A stretch of 64,000 nucleotides of DNA from Nocardia sp. NBC_01327 (GTDB lineage: Bacteria > Actinomycetota > Actinomycetes > Mycobacteriales > Mycobacteriaceae). Location: assembly GCF_035958815.1 (NCBI RefSeq), contig NZ_CP108383.1, positions 310,001 through 374,000 on the forward strand, written 5' to 3'. The notes below the pieces were generated by a model. That model did not search any database and was not told the origin of the DNA. It saw only the letters and a program-made list of their open reading frames with translations. Both the position numbers and the translations under genes were made by a program. This document shows, in pieces, positions 18,942 through 27,688 of the stretch. Within the stretch, counting starts at the first letter, position 1; every line of letters begins with the position of its first letter.

Positions 18942-19432
18942 GGTCGACCCTTCACTCGTCGGTGCTGACAGAGCCACTCTACGAGAAATCGCCGACCCGG
19001 TGGTGGTCGATGCGCAGTCGCTCACGACTGCCCGGGGGAATGTGCACGCTGAACTTGAAACCGCGCTGAGCTGGCGCAATGCGTTCGGCTGCCGAGCCGG
19101 TGCGGCCGTGGAGCCGCACGGTGCCGGCGGGAGCGCCGGGCACCTGGGAGCCTCGATGAGGAAGCTGAGAGTCTGCGATGAGGGCCATTTCCGAATCCGA
19201 TGAATCTCGTTGGGAGCGATAATGTTCCGGGCAAGAATTATGCCCACGGCACCGATCTGCACAAACCGTTATTCGCGTTCCTTCCAGAATAGCAACCAAA
19301 CCATTGATGCCGCGAATTTGCTGACCCTCGAGTTCGACTTCAGATCGACTGAGTGCCTACACCAGTCAGGGCACGCTAAAAGTTTGCTGACATTACGGCT
19401 GTCCGCCGCCTGCCCATGGCAGTATCGATCGC
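18942..19432. other. intergenic region between divergent genes
   Basis: These 491 bases lie between the double-TerD gene and the next plus-strand gene. An open frame continues from the TerD gene to 19262, but its composition is not coding-like. The part from 19200 is lower in GC and probably holds the two divergent promoters. No strong dyad, RNA gene or repeat was found. Confidence 0.5.
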
Positions 19433-20167
19433 GTGAGTAGCGGTGAGGTCGAGCCGGCGGAAGGGCACGAGAAGTATCTGCGCGCCTTCCGGCATCCAGC
19501 CGTGTCCAGAGCCCAGTTGGAGGATCTGCTCGATGCGGTAAATGGCTTCCTCGACACCATTACTCCCGGTGAAGGCGAATTCGTCCCGCAGGGCGGCTGG
19601 GCGCCGGAATCGACCGCCATGGCCTTCCAGATCGGCCGTGCGGTCGAGCAGGTCCTGACCGAGCGGGAACAGGCCGAGCGGGAATTGCTGCACCGCCGGG
19701 AGATTCGAGATCGCCTGGTCGTAGCCCTGGACGCGGTGCTGGACTGCCTGCGCTCGCTGCCCGATCTTGCCGAGGCCGAGATCGCGCTGGGCACAACGGC
19801 AGTCAATGAAGGTTTCCAGGTATTCGACGACGGGTCCGTCCGCACCACCGTGACGCAGGAGATCGGCGCGGATATGGGTGCGCTGGAGGCCCGGCGCGTC
19901 GAACTCGACGAGCAGATGACGGCGGCGGTATCCGCCCGTACCGGATTGGTCGACGATACCGCGGACCTGGTGCGAGATCAGCTGGGAGTGGCCGATGTCG
20001 GTATCCCGTGGGTGATTCTGGAGGCCACGCGCGGCGGCCTCGATGTGTCCGAGCCGTTCGAATTCGCCGCACACCATCTGCCGGACTGTGAGCTGCGCGA
20101 TCTCATGGTGCAGTTGGTGACCGATATCGAACTCGCGCGCACGCTGGAGCACGAGACTTCCGAATAG
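19433..20167 (+). CDS. hypothetical helical protein
   Basis: This 244-residue acidic protein starts at GTG 19433. It is largely predicted helical, with Leu/Glu/Arg-rich heptad-like stretches (REQAERELLHRREIRDRL and RRVELDEQM), so coiled-coil packing is likely. There is no signal peptide, membrane segment or catalytic motif. It lies between the double-TerD gene and the dhaK operon, divergent from the former. I do not recognise the family. Confidence 0.65.
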   Translation: MSSGEVEPAEGHEKYLRAFRHPAVSRAQLEDLLDAVNGFLDTITPGEGEFVPQGGWAPESTAMAFQIGRAVEQVLTEREQAERELLHRREIRDRLVVALDAVLDCLRSLPDLAEAEIALGTTAVNEGFQVFDDGSVRTTVTQEIGADMGALEARRVELDEQMTAAVSARTGLVDDTADLVRDQLGVADVGIPWVILEATRGGLDVSEPFEFAAHHLPDCELRDLMVQLVTDIELARTLEHETSE

Positions 20168-20282
20168 GACACTGCCGAATCGGGACGCCACTCCCGAATA
20201 GCCCGAAACAGGCACTGTCGGCGCGCCGGGGTGCGAGGCTGGCTGCAGCCGTGCGAACCGGGCCTTCCGAGGGGAGAATTCG

Positions 20283-21284
20283 GTGAAGAAGCTGATCAAT
20301 GATCCGGCCGATGTGGTCGACGCCGCCCTCGCGGGTATGGCCGCCGCCCACTCCGAGCTGCGGGTCGATGCCAAACAGCGGGTGGTGGTGCGCGCCGACG
20401 CACCTATCGTGGGCAAGGTGGGTCTGGTATCCGGGGGCGGGTCCGGGCACGAACCGCTGCACGCCGGATTCGTCGGCCACGGCATGCTCGACGCCGCCTG
20501 TGCCGGGGAGATTTTCACCTCCCCCGTGCCGGACCAGATTCTCGCGGCCACCACCGCTGTGGACGCCGGGGCCGGGGTGCTGCACATTGTGAAGAACTAC
20601 ACGGGCGATGTGCTCAATTTCGAGATGGCCGCCGAACTCGCCGCGGCCGAGACCGGCGCGCAGGTGCTGTCGGTGGTGGTGAACGACGATGTGGCCGTGC
20701 AGGACAGCCTGTACACCGCCGGTCGGCGGGGTGTCGGCGCCACTGTGATCCTGGAGAAGATGGCAGGCGCCGCAGCCGAACAGGGGCGTCCGCTGGCCGA
20801 GGTGGCGGGCATTGCCGAGCGGGTGAACAGCGCATCGCGCAGTATGGGCATGGCCCTGACCTCCGGCACCGTTCCCGCCGTCGGCCACCCCACCTTCGCT
20901 CTGGGCGAGACCGAGATGGAGATCGGCGTCGGCATTCACGGGGAACCCGGACGGCGGCGGGTGCCGCTGGCTCCGGCCCGGGAGATCGCCGCCATGCTCG
21001 TCGAGCCGATCCTCGCGGATCTGCCGTTCGCCCAGGGTGATCGGGTGCTCTGCTTTGTCAACGGCATGGGCGGCACCCCGCTCATCGAGCTGTACCTCAT
21101 GTTCGACGAGGTGTCCCGCCTGCTGCGCGGCCACGGTGTGGAGGTCGTCCGCTCGCTGGTGGGTTCGTACATCACCTCGCTGGATATGGCGGGCTGCTCG
21201 GTGACGCTGACGCGGCTGGATGAGGAGCTCACCGCGCTGTGGGACGCACCGGTCCGCACTCCGGCACTGCGATGGGGGATCTGA
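20283..21284 (+). CDS. dhaK: dihydroxyacetone kinase, DhaK subunit
   Basis: This 333-residue subunit binds dihydroxyacetone covalently through a histidine hemiaminal. The expected residues are present: H219 in [10 protein letters not shown]56 in GSGHEPLH and D109 in NYTGDVLNF. The start is GTG 20283. It is first of three overlapping genes (dhaK-dhaL-dhaM) forming a complete PTS-dependent DHA kinase, which phosphorylates dihydroxyacetone at the expense of phosphoenolpyruvate rather than ATP. Confidence 0.95.
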   Translation: MKKLINDPADVVDAALAGMAAAHSELRVDAKQRVVVRADAPIVGKVGLVSGGGSGHEPLHAGFVGHGMLDAACAGEIFTSPVPDQILAATTAVDAGAGVLHIVKNYTGDVLNFEMAAELAAAETGAQVLSVVVNDDVAVQDSLYTAGRRGVGATVILEKMAGAAAEQGRPLAEVAGIAERVNSASRSMGMALTSGTVPAVGHPTFALGETEMEIGVGIHGEPGRRRVPLAPAREIAAMLVEPILADLPFAQGDRVLCFVNGMGGTPLIELYLMFDEVSRLLRGHGVEVVRSLVGSYITSLDMAGCSVTLTRLDEELTALWDAPVRTPALRWGI

Positions 21285-21907
21285 TGACGGTGGATGCGGC
21301 GGCGTGGGTGCGCGGGTTCGCGGCGCTGATCGATGCGCACGCCGACGAGTTGACGGCGCTGGACGCCGCCATCGGCGATGCCGACCACGGCACGAATATG
21401 CAGCGTGGGATGTCGGCGGCTGTTGCGGCGCTGGATAATTCGGGTGAGGGTGTGGGTGAGACGGCGGCCGAAGTGTGCAAGCAAACCGCCATGGTGCTCA
21501 TTCGCACCGTCGGCGGCGCGAGCGGTCCGCTGTACGGCACGTTCTTCCTGCGGTTCGCCGGTGCGATTCAACCCGATACGGAGACAGCCGATTTCGGGCG
21601 CGCGTTTCGTGCCGGGCTCGACGGCGTGATTGCCCGGGGTAAAGCCGAACTCGGCGACAAGACCATGATCGATGCCCTCTCCCCCGCCGCGGATGCGCTC
21701 GACAAACAGGTCGCGGCGGGTGCCGCTCCGGCCGACGCGCTGGATGCGGCGGTCACCGCCGCCGAAACCGGCCGGGACGCAACGACTTCCCTGCTCGCCC
21801 GCAAAGGTCGCGCCTCCTATCTCGGCGAACGCAGTGTCGGGCACCAGGATCCGGGAGCGACCAGCGCCGCGCTGCTGGTGCTCGCCGCCCGGCAGGCGCT
21901 GCGATGA
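21284..21907 (+). CDS. dhaL: dihydroxyacetone kinase, DhaL subunit
   Basis: This 207-residue ADP-carrying subunit is phosphorylated by DhaM and passes phosphate to DHA on DhaK. The Mg-ADP aspartates are visible in AIGDADHGTNMQRGM (D32, D34). ATG 21284 overlaps the dhaK stop (TGATG). An in-frame ATG twelve bases upstream exists, but the overlap and family N-terminus favour 21284. Confidence 0.93.
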   Translation: MTVDAAAWVRGFAALIDAHADELTALDAAIGDADHGTNMQRGMSAAVAALDNSGEGVGETAAEVCKQTAMVLIRTVGGASGPLYGTFFLRFAGAIQPDTETADFGRAFRAGLDGVIARGKAELGDKTMIDALSPAADALDKQVAAGAAPADALDAAVTAAETGRDATTSLLARKGRASYLGERSVGHQDPGATSAALLVLAARQALR

Positions 21908-22638
21908 TCGGCCTGGTCGTCGTCTCGCACAGCCGTCCCCTCGCCAGAGCGGCGGTCGCGCTGGCCACCGAACTGCTGCCCGCCCAGGCGGTGCGTATCG
22001 AAATCGCTGCGGGCTCATATGACAACACCCTCGGCACCGATGCGGTCGCCGTGGCCGAGGCCATCACCGCGGCCGACAGCGGTGACGGTGTCCTGGTGCT
22101 CATGGATCTCGGCAGCGCGGTGCTCTCCGCCGAAACAGCGGTGGATCTGCTGGAGACTCCGATTCGGGTCCGACTGTGCGCCGCGCCGTTCGTGGAGGGT
22201 TTGGTCGCCGCGCTGGCAATGGCGGGCAGCGGCGCGGACCTGGAGAAGGTGGCACAGGAGGCCGAACACGCCTTGACCGCCAAACGAGCACAGCTGGGGA
22301 TACGGCTGGATGATCCCGAAGGCGAATCCCCTTCCCTCGCAGACCCGATCGCACCGCCGACCACCACCGCGGGTCGTACCGTGGCCGTGATCGAGGTGAC
22401 CAACGAACACGGCCTCCACGCCCGCCCCGCCGCCGAACTGGTGGCGGCGCTGCGGGATATCGATGCCGATGTCGAACTCCGCAATGCGACAACCGGCGCG
22501 GGCCCGGTCCCGGCCGACAGTCTGACCCGAGTCCTGACCCTCGGCCTGCTGTCCGGCCACCGATTGGAGGTATCGGCGCTCGGCCCGGAAGCGGCCGCAG
22601 CCATCGAGATCGTGCGCGCTTCGACCTCTGGACACTGA
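21904..22638 (+). CDS. dhaM: PTS-dependent phosphotransfer subunit DhaM (EIIA-HPr)
   Basis: This 244-residue phosphocarrier overlaps dhaL by four bases (ATGA). It has an N-terminal EIIA-mannose-like domain with H9 in VVVSHSRPLA, then a linker, then an HPr domain with H172 in NEHGLHARPAAEL. It lacks the Enzyme I-like third domain found in E. coli DhaM, so it must receive phosphate from a separate Enzyme I. This marks the operon as PTS-linked. Confidence 0.93.
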   Translation: MIGLVVVSHSRPLARAAVALATELLPAQAVRIEIAAGSYDNTLGTDAVAVAEAITAADSGDGVLVLMDLGSAVLSAETAVDLLETPIRVRLCAAPFVEGLVAALAMAGSGADLEKVAQEAEHALTAKRAQLGIRLDDPEGESPSLADPIAPPTTTAGRTVAVIEVTNEHGLHARPAAELVAALRDIDADVELRNATTGAGPVPADSLTRVLTLGLLSGHRLEVSALGPEAAAAIEIVRASTSGH

Positions 22639-22699
22639 AGGACGCCGACGGCTCCGTGACCTGACCTCCTTTCGCCTGTCGCAGGACAGGGGCAAGATC

Positions 22700-23458
22700 G
22701 TGGGCATGACCCTGAAGGAGCAAGCAGTCACATTCCTCGGACTCCACCAGCCCGGCAATCCGGTGATTCTGCCGACGGTCTGGGATGCGTGGTCGGCGAA
22801 ACTGGTACAGGAGGCCGGTTTCTCGGCATTGACCGTCGGTAGCCACCCGCTCGCGAATTCCCTCGGCAAAGAGGACAAGGAGGGGATGACGTTCCCCGAG
22901 GTGACCGCCCGCATTCGCGAGATCACCGCCGCCGTGACCATCCCCGTCTCGGTGGATATCGAATCCGGCTACGCCCAGAAGCCCGCCGACCTGATCAACG
23001 GTCTGCTCGACGCGGGCGCGGTCGGCCTCAATATCGAGGATTCCGTGCACAGCGAGGGCGGCCGCCTGCGCACCCCCCAGGAGCACGCCGACCTGGTCGC
23101 GGAACTCCGCCAAGCCGCCGACACCGCCGGCGTCCACTTCGTCATCAACGCCCGCACCGACGTCTTCCTCCGCCAGGACACCGGCACCCCCGCCGAACGC
23201 CTCGAAAGCGCCCTCACCCGTTTACATCTCGCCGCCGAAGCCGGCGCCGACGTCCTCTACCCCGTAGGCCGCCACGACCCCGAAACCCTCCGCACCCTCT
23301 GCACCGACCTCCCCCTCCCCATCAACGCCATCGGCATCCCCGCCGAAGCCAACCGCCCCGCCCTCGCCGAATCCGGCGTAGCCCGAGTAAGTTTCGGCCC
23401 CTTCCTCCAAAACGCGTTGTCCGAGCACGCAAACACACTCCTCACCCCCTGGCGCTGA
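22700..23458 (+). CDS. isocitrate lyase/PEP mutase family protein
   Basis: This 252-residue TIM-barrel enzyme starts at GTG 22700 or ATG 22706. Family marks are VDIESGYA (metal-binding Asp/Glu), LNIEDSV and VINARTD. The size suits the small PEP mutase/oxaloacetate decarboxylase-like branch rather than true isocitrate lyase. Substrate is unknown; phosphonopyruvate, oxaloacetate or methylisocitrate-type C-C cleavage are options. It follows the dha operon after 61 bases. The last 350 bases use almost only C-ending codons, unlike the upstream half. Confidence 0.85.
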   Translation: MGMTLKEQAVTFLGLHQPGNPVILPTVWDAWSAKLVQEAGFSALTVGSHPLANSLGKEDKEGMTFPEVTARIREITAAVTIPVSVDIESGYAQKPADLINGLLDAGAVGLNIEDSVHSEGGRLRTPQEHADLVAELRQAADTAGVHFVINARTDVFLRQDTGTPAERLESALTRLHLAAEAGADVLYPVGRHDPETLRTLCTDLPLPINAIGIPAEANRPALAESGVARVSFGPFLQNALSEHANTLLTPWR

Positions 23459-23480
23459 ACTACCGTCAATTCCCGATCGA

Positions 23481-23511
23481 CCGACGACCCGAGATCATCT
23501 CGGGTCGTCGG
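23481..23511. terminator. 31-bp palindrome, bidirectional terminator
   Basis: A 15-bp perfect inverted repeat (23481-23495 with 23497-23511) has a single central base. It lies between convergent genes and contains the stop codon of the minus-strand gene at 23495-23497. Confidence 0.7.
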
Positions 23512-23839
23512 CGTCATCGCTGGTCCAGTTGTGCAGTTCTTCGACATACCATTCGTGCTGTTGCTTCTCCCACGCACGCATAGTCGGATAGCGGTCTCCG
23601 CAGTAGCGGCGCACCATGTACGCGGCCAATGCTTCTCGCTCGGCATCGTCAGCCAGCACCATCGTCGCTCGACCCGCAGGGATCTCGAAGCCCTCATCAC
23701 TTCGTCGCCGACATGACGACTCGACATCCGACGATTCGAACCCGCCAGAAGCACCGAGATGTGCGGAATAGACCGCGCGGTAGGCGAATTCATCGTTCTC
23801 ATCGTGAATCTGACGAAGCCAGGCGTCGAACTTCTCCAT
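23495..23839 (-). CDS. hypothetical small acidic protein
   Basis: This is a 114-residue acidic protein starting at ATG 23839. Features are an N-terminal FDAWLRQIHDENDEFAYRAVYSAH stretch, a central Ser/Arg/Glu segment and an aromatic C-terminus (WEKQQHEWYVEELHNW). No signal, membrane segment or known motif. It lies at the left edge of a lower-GC, gene-poor pocket. Its last codons lie inside the palindrome at 23481-23511. Confidence 0.55.
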   Translation of the reverse strand: MEKFDAWLRQIHDENDEFAYRAVYSAHLGASGGFESSDVESSCRRRSDEGFEIPAGRATMVLADDAEREALAAYMVRRYCGDRYPTMRAWEKQQHEWYVEELHNWTSDDADDPR

Positions 23840-23911
23840 GGTTGCGATTAGATCACTCTGCCTTGAACATCCGCTCCTGCCGCCGCGAGGATCGCGGTCC
23901 GACGGTGGCTA

Positions 23912-24287
23912 GTCGATCCTTCGATGCCGTGGGAGCGCAATACGTCCTGGAGATGAGGCGCAAGCCAGTCCGCACCGAGTACGCGTACAGATTCGGGAGG
24001 AGATCCAGGTCGTCGAGGCTGGGAGACTGCAGCCACCGCGAGGCTCGGGGCAGAAGCCGGCCGCTGCGCGGGTCCCCCGAGAACCAGGCTGGCGCGAGCT
24101 CGCCGCCCGCCAGCAGTCGGAGCGGATCCGCGAGGCCACTTCGCCCTTTGGTGACTATGGCCGCACTTCAAGGTCCTGCTGTTGGTGGCGGTCGTTGGCT
24201 GGGCATAGGCGGCAGTACGAACTGATCGGCACTGATCTGGGTGATAGCTACATAGCAATCACAGTAGGGAACTGGTCGGTTGTTTAA
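23912..24287 (+). pseudogene. possible decayed reading frame
   Basis: One plus-strand frame is open from after a TAG at 23909-23911 to TAA 24285-24287 but has no ATG, GTG or TTG start. Part of it (about 24090-24150) has coding-like GC-ending codons and reads GWRELAARQQSERIREA. This could be the remnant of a gene whose 5' end is lost. The evidence is weak. Confidence 0.25.
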
Positions 24288-24657
24288 CATTAAACTCAGC
24301 TACCATCGAATGGCGAAAAGATCCCGTATGTACGGTTTACTTGACCGTCGGGCGCCGGTGGATTCGCCTCGATCGAATGTGGGATCGAGCCTGGGATTTG
24401 TGAATCTTGTCACACGTCCAGAGGATCTCCGGACGGCCTACCGGGGGTTATGTGCGACCACCGCACACGTGTTCGACGTCGATGTTGGGCTTGTTGATCA
24501 GGCCAAATGCCATCACCATTTGTTCGTTATAAGGATGTGATTGGTACGTCGTAGCGGTTGATGTGAACCGATCGGTGCGTCTTATTCGGGCATTTAGCAC
24601 GGTTTGATGTCGGGTGCCGAATGTATGCTCTACAAAGTCTGGGTGAGTTCGGCGAAC

Positions 24658-24686
24658 CCGACCCCTCGGTCGCTCCGAGGGGTCGG
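24658..24686. terminator. strong hairpin 1 of a structured leader
   Basis: A 12-bp perfect stem (24658-24669 with 24675-24686) with a five-base loop. No U run follows on either strand. It is first of three hairpins upstream of the gene at 24890. Confidence 0.5.
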
Positions 24687-24714
24687 ATGCCGATGGAGTC
24701 CAGACAGCAAAAAA

Positions 24715-24742
24715 CCCGGTTTCCGCGCCAACGGAAACCGGG
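24715..24742 (-). terminator. hairpin 2 with A/T tract; minus-strand terminator
   Basis: An 11-bp perfect stem (24715-24725 with 24732-24742) is preceded by six A residues. On the minus strand that is a classic intrinsic terminator (stem then TTTTTT). No minus-strand gene that would need it is evident upstream, so it is an orphan or blocks antisense transcription. Confidence 0.65.
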
Positions 24743-24795
24743 CCCGTGCCGACTCGAGAGGCTCGGCGGTGACTTGCGTAGGTCGCCTCCAGCCT

Positions 24796-24837
24796 AGCGG
24801 GAGTTCCCACGAGGGCAACCCCTCGGCTCCCGCTTTT
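24796..24837 (+). terminator. hairpin 3 with U tract in the leader of the next gene
   Basis: An 8-bp outer stem (24796-24803 with 24827-24834) encloses an inner GAGGG/CCCTC stem and is followed by TTT on the plus strand. It ends 53 bases before the ATG at 24890. It could be a terminator for an upstream short transcript or part of an attenuator. Confidence 0.5.
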
Positions 24838-24889
24838 CTCGAGCGGATCCGTAGCCCCGCAGCTACCCATCCCCTCATTAGGAGGCTCC

Positions 24890-25804
24890 ATGACCACGAT
24901 CAAAAATTACTTCGGAATCACCGGCGCTGTCCCGTTCGTCGACGTCAAGGTCGAGACCGACAACCGCATGTTCCTCGACCCGCGCCGTGTTCGGCTGGCC
25001 CAACAGCCTCACCCCCACGCACGCAACGCGCGCCTGTGCCTGAACACCTTCTTCACAACGATCGCCAGCTGCGTCATGTCCTCGAACCCCGCGGACCAGC
25101 ATCGCGGGCTTGACCTGCTGCAGCACTTCGGTGAGCCGCGCGAAACCCGCCTCGGTATGTCGCGCGCCGGCATCGATGGGCACGGCGGAGCCGGCAAGAT
25201 CGGGCGCGCCATCTGGGACGCGCTCAGCGGCCCCGAGCTGGCACCGCTCTGGCAGGTAGGCATCATGCACGAGGTCGAAACGATCCCGCTGTTCGTGACG
25301 GGTGTCGACAAGGACATCACCTCAGACCTCACCACCCGCATCATCTTCGGCCCGCTAATCGACTTCACCGCAGAGGTGGTCGCGAACTTCCCTCAGTTCA
25401 AAACCCATCCGCACGGGCTGGTCACCGTTGAGCGCCCGATCTGGGACCCCAAACTTCGTGGCTGGGTCCAGAAGCGGGTAGAGCTACCCGTGGCGGCCGG
25501 TCAGCCGCTGGTGCTGGTGCCCGCCGAATGGGCCGCGTCGACCCTACTGATGTCGTCAGGGCGCTACCACGACACCGCGATCCTCGGCTGGGTCCAGGAC
25601 AAGCAGTCGGTTCTGCGCAACGGCAAGGTCCTCAAGACGCCGAAGCACGAACTGCGCCGCCAGCCCGGCCTGGGCCGCGGTCGTCGCACCGACATCTCGT
25701 GGACGTTGCGCGCCTTGGAGGAGGACGAGTACGACCTGCTCGGCCGCTTCACAGCATGGGTCGACAGCAAGTACAACAGCCGCAACCAGGGTGAGGCCGC
25801 CTAG
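24890..25804 (+). CDS. uncharacterised accessory protein
   Basis: This is a 304-residue protein with a strong AGGAGG site at 24880-24885 before ATG 24890. Its N-terminus reads YFGITGAVPFVDVKVETDNR then FLDPRRVR. A Gly-rich segment follows (RLGMSRAGIDGHGGAG), then EVETIPLFVTGVDKDITSD and LTTRIIFGPLIDFTAEV. The pattern FLDP ... G-rich loop ... DxxSDxTTxII recalls an unnamed family of accessory-region proteins, but I cannot attach a function. No membrane or signal segment. It lies alone between two non-coding stretches and behind a structured leader, in a pocket that looks horizontally acquired. Confidence 0.7.
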   Translation: MTTIKNYFGITGAVPFVDVKVETDNRMFLDPRRVRLAQQPHPHARNARLCLNTFFTTIASCVMSSNPADQHRGLDLLQHFGEPRETRLGMSRAGIDGHGGAGKIGRAIWDALSGPELAPLWQVGIMHEVETIPLFVTGVDKDITSDLTTRIIFGPLIDFTAEVVANFPQFKTHPHGLVTVERPIWDPKLRGWVQKRVELPVAAGQPLVLVPAEWAASTLLMSSGRYHDTAILGWVQDKQSVLRNGKVLKTPKHELRRQPGLGRGRRTDISWTLRALEEDEYDLLGRFTAWVDSKYNSRNQGEAA

Positions 25805-26388
25805 TCGAACCGCCGCCGCGCTCGACGCGGTGGCAAGCGCGACCTATCGCGGCTGCCACCGCCCGAGCCTGGGCGGGTACCGGACGTCTCGGGCCATCGG
25901 CGGGCCGTAGCGAGGGTAGAGGTGCTATCTCACTGTTCACCGAGTCGCCTGGACGCTGGAACGCGCTTCTAGCGACCATCGCTGGGTGGACACCTACCCA
26001 CTCAACGGCCGGCCTCGACAAACACTCGGATTCCGCACACCATCAGAAGCACTCGAAGAAGTGTTGCGATGATTGCCTGAGCCCGCACCGCATGCCGCGC
26101 GGTTCGAAGCGGCCATGCGGCGCGATGCAAGGTCGCCGGGTCGAGATAATCTCGTGTGGGCGCGCACCGGTGCCAGAAGCTTGTGCAGTGCCAACTCGGC
26201 CGGGAGCATCCGGCCTGAGCGGTCAGAGATCGTGGTTGGACAGCAATTTTGCCGCCATGGCGGGGTTTGTGACCGCTCAGGCCGAGCGAGGTCCGGATTA
26301 CCCACTCCTGCAATGACATCAGTCACGGAAGGCGGCAAGCCGGGGAAGGCCCGTCCGTGACATCCCACGTCAACGACTTACGTCTACA
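25805..26388. other. gene-poor stretch with nested inverted repeat
   Basis: These 584 bases lie between the accessory gene and the XRE regulator. Open frames here have no protein-like composition. The only clear structure is the nested inverted repeat at 26212-26283. It may be the relic of a mobile element; no transposase or integrase sequence was recognised. Confidence 0.45.
26212..26283. repeat. nested inverted repeat
   Basis: The 14-mer GGCCTGAGCGGTCA at 26212-26225 recurs as its exact reverse complement at 26270-26283, 44 bases apart. Between them lies a perfect 12-bp palindrome, CCGCCATGGCGG, at 26252-26263. The layout suits a recombination or protein-binding site, or the ends of a miniature element. 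Confidence 0.7.
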
Positions 26389-27555
26389 TCAATCGACCAA
26401 TCCGGCATGATTCGCCAAGGACCGCAGACCATAGCTGGCGCGCCGCTGTTGGGCTGCTGCAGTTTGCAATGCGGTCTTCACCGTTGTGCTGGCGCGAAAG
26501 TGCTCCGGCGCCAGGGCGTGTGCTTGATGTAGTTCTTCGATTGCCTCGTCAGGGTTTCTGTTCAGCAAGTACGCACGGGCACTATCGAGGTGAAAGTGCG
26601 TACGGCGCTCGGTTGCCATATCTCCCGGCAGCGCCGTAGTTTTCGCGATCCGGATCGCTTTGCCGCCTTGACCCAGGTCAACTGCTGCGGCGATCGCATG
26701 CAACTGCACATTGGCGGGCCCCACCGTCGTCTCGTAGACGACGCGATTGCCGACGCTCTCCGCGACACGGGCGGCCTCGTCGAGATGCTGCTGCGAGCCC
26801 GCACTGTCGGCGAGTGTGGCAGCGATTGTTCCGGCTCGCATGTGGAGTGCTGTCCAGACGGCCGCCGCATCTCGGTCCGCTTCGATGAACGGCTCGATAT
26901 CGGTCATAGTGCGATCGAGCAGCAGTAGGGCTTGTTTGCCTGCGCCGATTCGAGCAAGGGCCGCGGCGCGAAGATAGTGGGTCGTTGCCAGCAGCAGTAC
27001 GTCGCCGCTGCGCCTGGCGGCCCACTCCATACGGTCCATGGCCGTCAAGGAAAGATCCGCGTATCCGAGCTTGTGCGCCAATGTGTTCGACGCACGATAT
27101 GCATCTGCCAGCAGAGCATAGGCGGGCTCACCGTATTCGCGTCCCGCGATGAGCAACTGCTCGACGAGATCCGGTAGCGCGAGTCCGATCTTGCGATACT
27201 TGGTGGCACGTCGCCAGCTGTTGAGTTCGACCACTCGCGACCGGAGGACCGAGATCTGTTCCGGCCCAGCATCAGGGTCGTAGAGGTCCACCGATGCCAA
27301 TGCCCGCCGGATTGTCGGCACCATCTCGTGCAGCTGCTCCGGACCATCCTGCGAACCGGTCAACACCGTGGTGTCCACGCCGAGCGCCTGAGCGATCGCG
27401 CCGAGCAGCTGTGACGATGCCGAGGCATAGCCTCCTTCGATTTTCGACACCATGCTCACGCTGCTGCCGGCCTTCTTGGCGAGGGCGACCTGAGTCAGTC
27501 CACGCTGCTTTCGAATTCGTGCGACGCGGGCACCCACTCGTTCCAGCTCCTCCAT
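26389..27555 (-). CDS. XRE-family regulator with TPR-like C-terminus
   Basis: This 388-residue protein starts at ATG 27555. Residues 6-65 form a Cro/CI-type helix-turn-helix (RIRKQRGLTQVALAKKAGSS, then VSKIEGGYASAS). The rest is all-helical with Ala-rich repeats resembling tetratricopeptide repeats, as in Rgg/PlcR-like and many actinobacterial regulators that sense a peptide or metabolite. It diverges from the two-gene unit at 27689. Tandem 11-bp repeats lie 40 bases upstream of its start and are candidate binding sites. Confidence 0.85.
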   Translation of the reverse strand: MEELERVGARVARIRKQRGLTQVALAKKAGSSVSMVSKIEGGYASASSQLLGAIAQALGVDTTVLTGSQDGPEQLHEMVPTIRRALASVDLYDPDAGPEQISVLRSRVVELNSWRRATKYRKIGLALPDLVEQLLIAGREYGEPAYALLADAYRASNTLAHKLGYADLSLTAMDRMEWAARRSGDVLLLATTHYLRAAALARIGAGKQALLLLDRTMTDIEPFIEADRDAAAVWTALHMRAGTIAATLADSAGSQQHLDEAARVAESVGNRVVYETTVGPANVQLHAIAAAVDLGQGGKAIRIAKTTALPGDMATERRTHFHLDSARAYLLNRNPDEAIEELHQAHALAPEHFRASTTVKTALQTAAAQQRRASYGLRSLANHAGLVD

Positions 27556-27595
27556 GAATTCACGCTACCGCGATCACGCTCGCAGTAGCAGCGGG

Positions 27596-27617
27596 ATTGA
27601 AAGTTCATTGAAAGTTC
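27596..27617. promoter_or_regulatory. tandem 11-bp operator candidate
   Basis: ATTGAAAGTTC occurs twice without a gap (27596-27606 and 27607-27617) between the divergent XRE regulator and the small membrane protein gene. An 11-bp period places both copies on the same face of the helix, as expected for cooperative binding. Confidence 0.65.
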
Positions 27618-27688
27618 GAGGGGTCGCCTGTGCGTAGCGTCACAGGAGGATTCACTACAGCGAAACTCCGAGGATCGGGAGACACCAG

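Larger units (their letters stand above)
23840..24889. other. gene-poor stretch at the left of the accessory pocket
   Basis: Just over 1 kb has no gene I can support. Open frames on both strands have mixed codon use and no recognisable protein. The parts I can describe are a possible decayed frame at 23912-24287, an AT-rich patch near 24280-24300 with the near-palindrome GTTTAACATTAAAC, and three strong hairpins at 24658-24834 ahead of the next gene. Confidence 0.5.

Noticed and set aside
18942..19262. N-terminal extension of the double-TerD protein
   Set aside because: The added residues have no TerD similarity, while TTG 18941 has a good ribosome site and gives the usual TerD N-terminus.
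23848..24258. 136-residue minus-strand frame
   Set aside because: Mixed codon use, no ribosome site and no recognisable domain.
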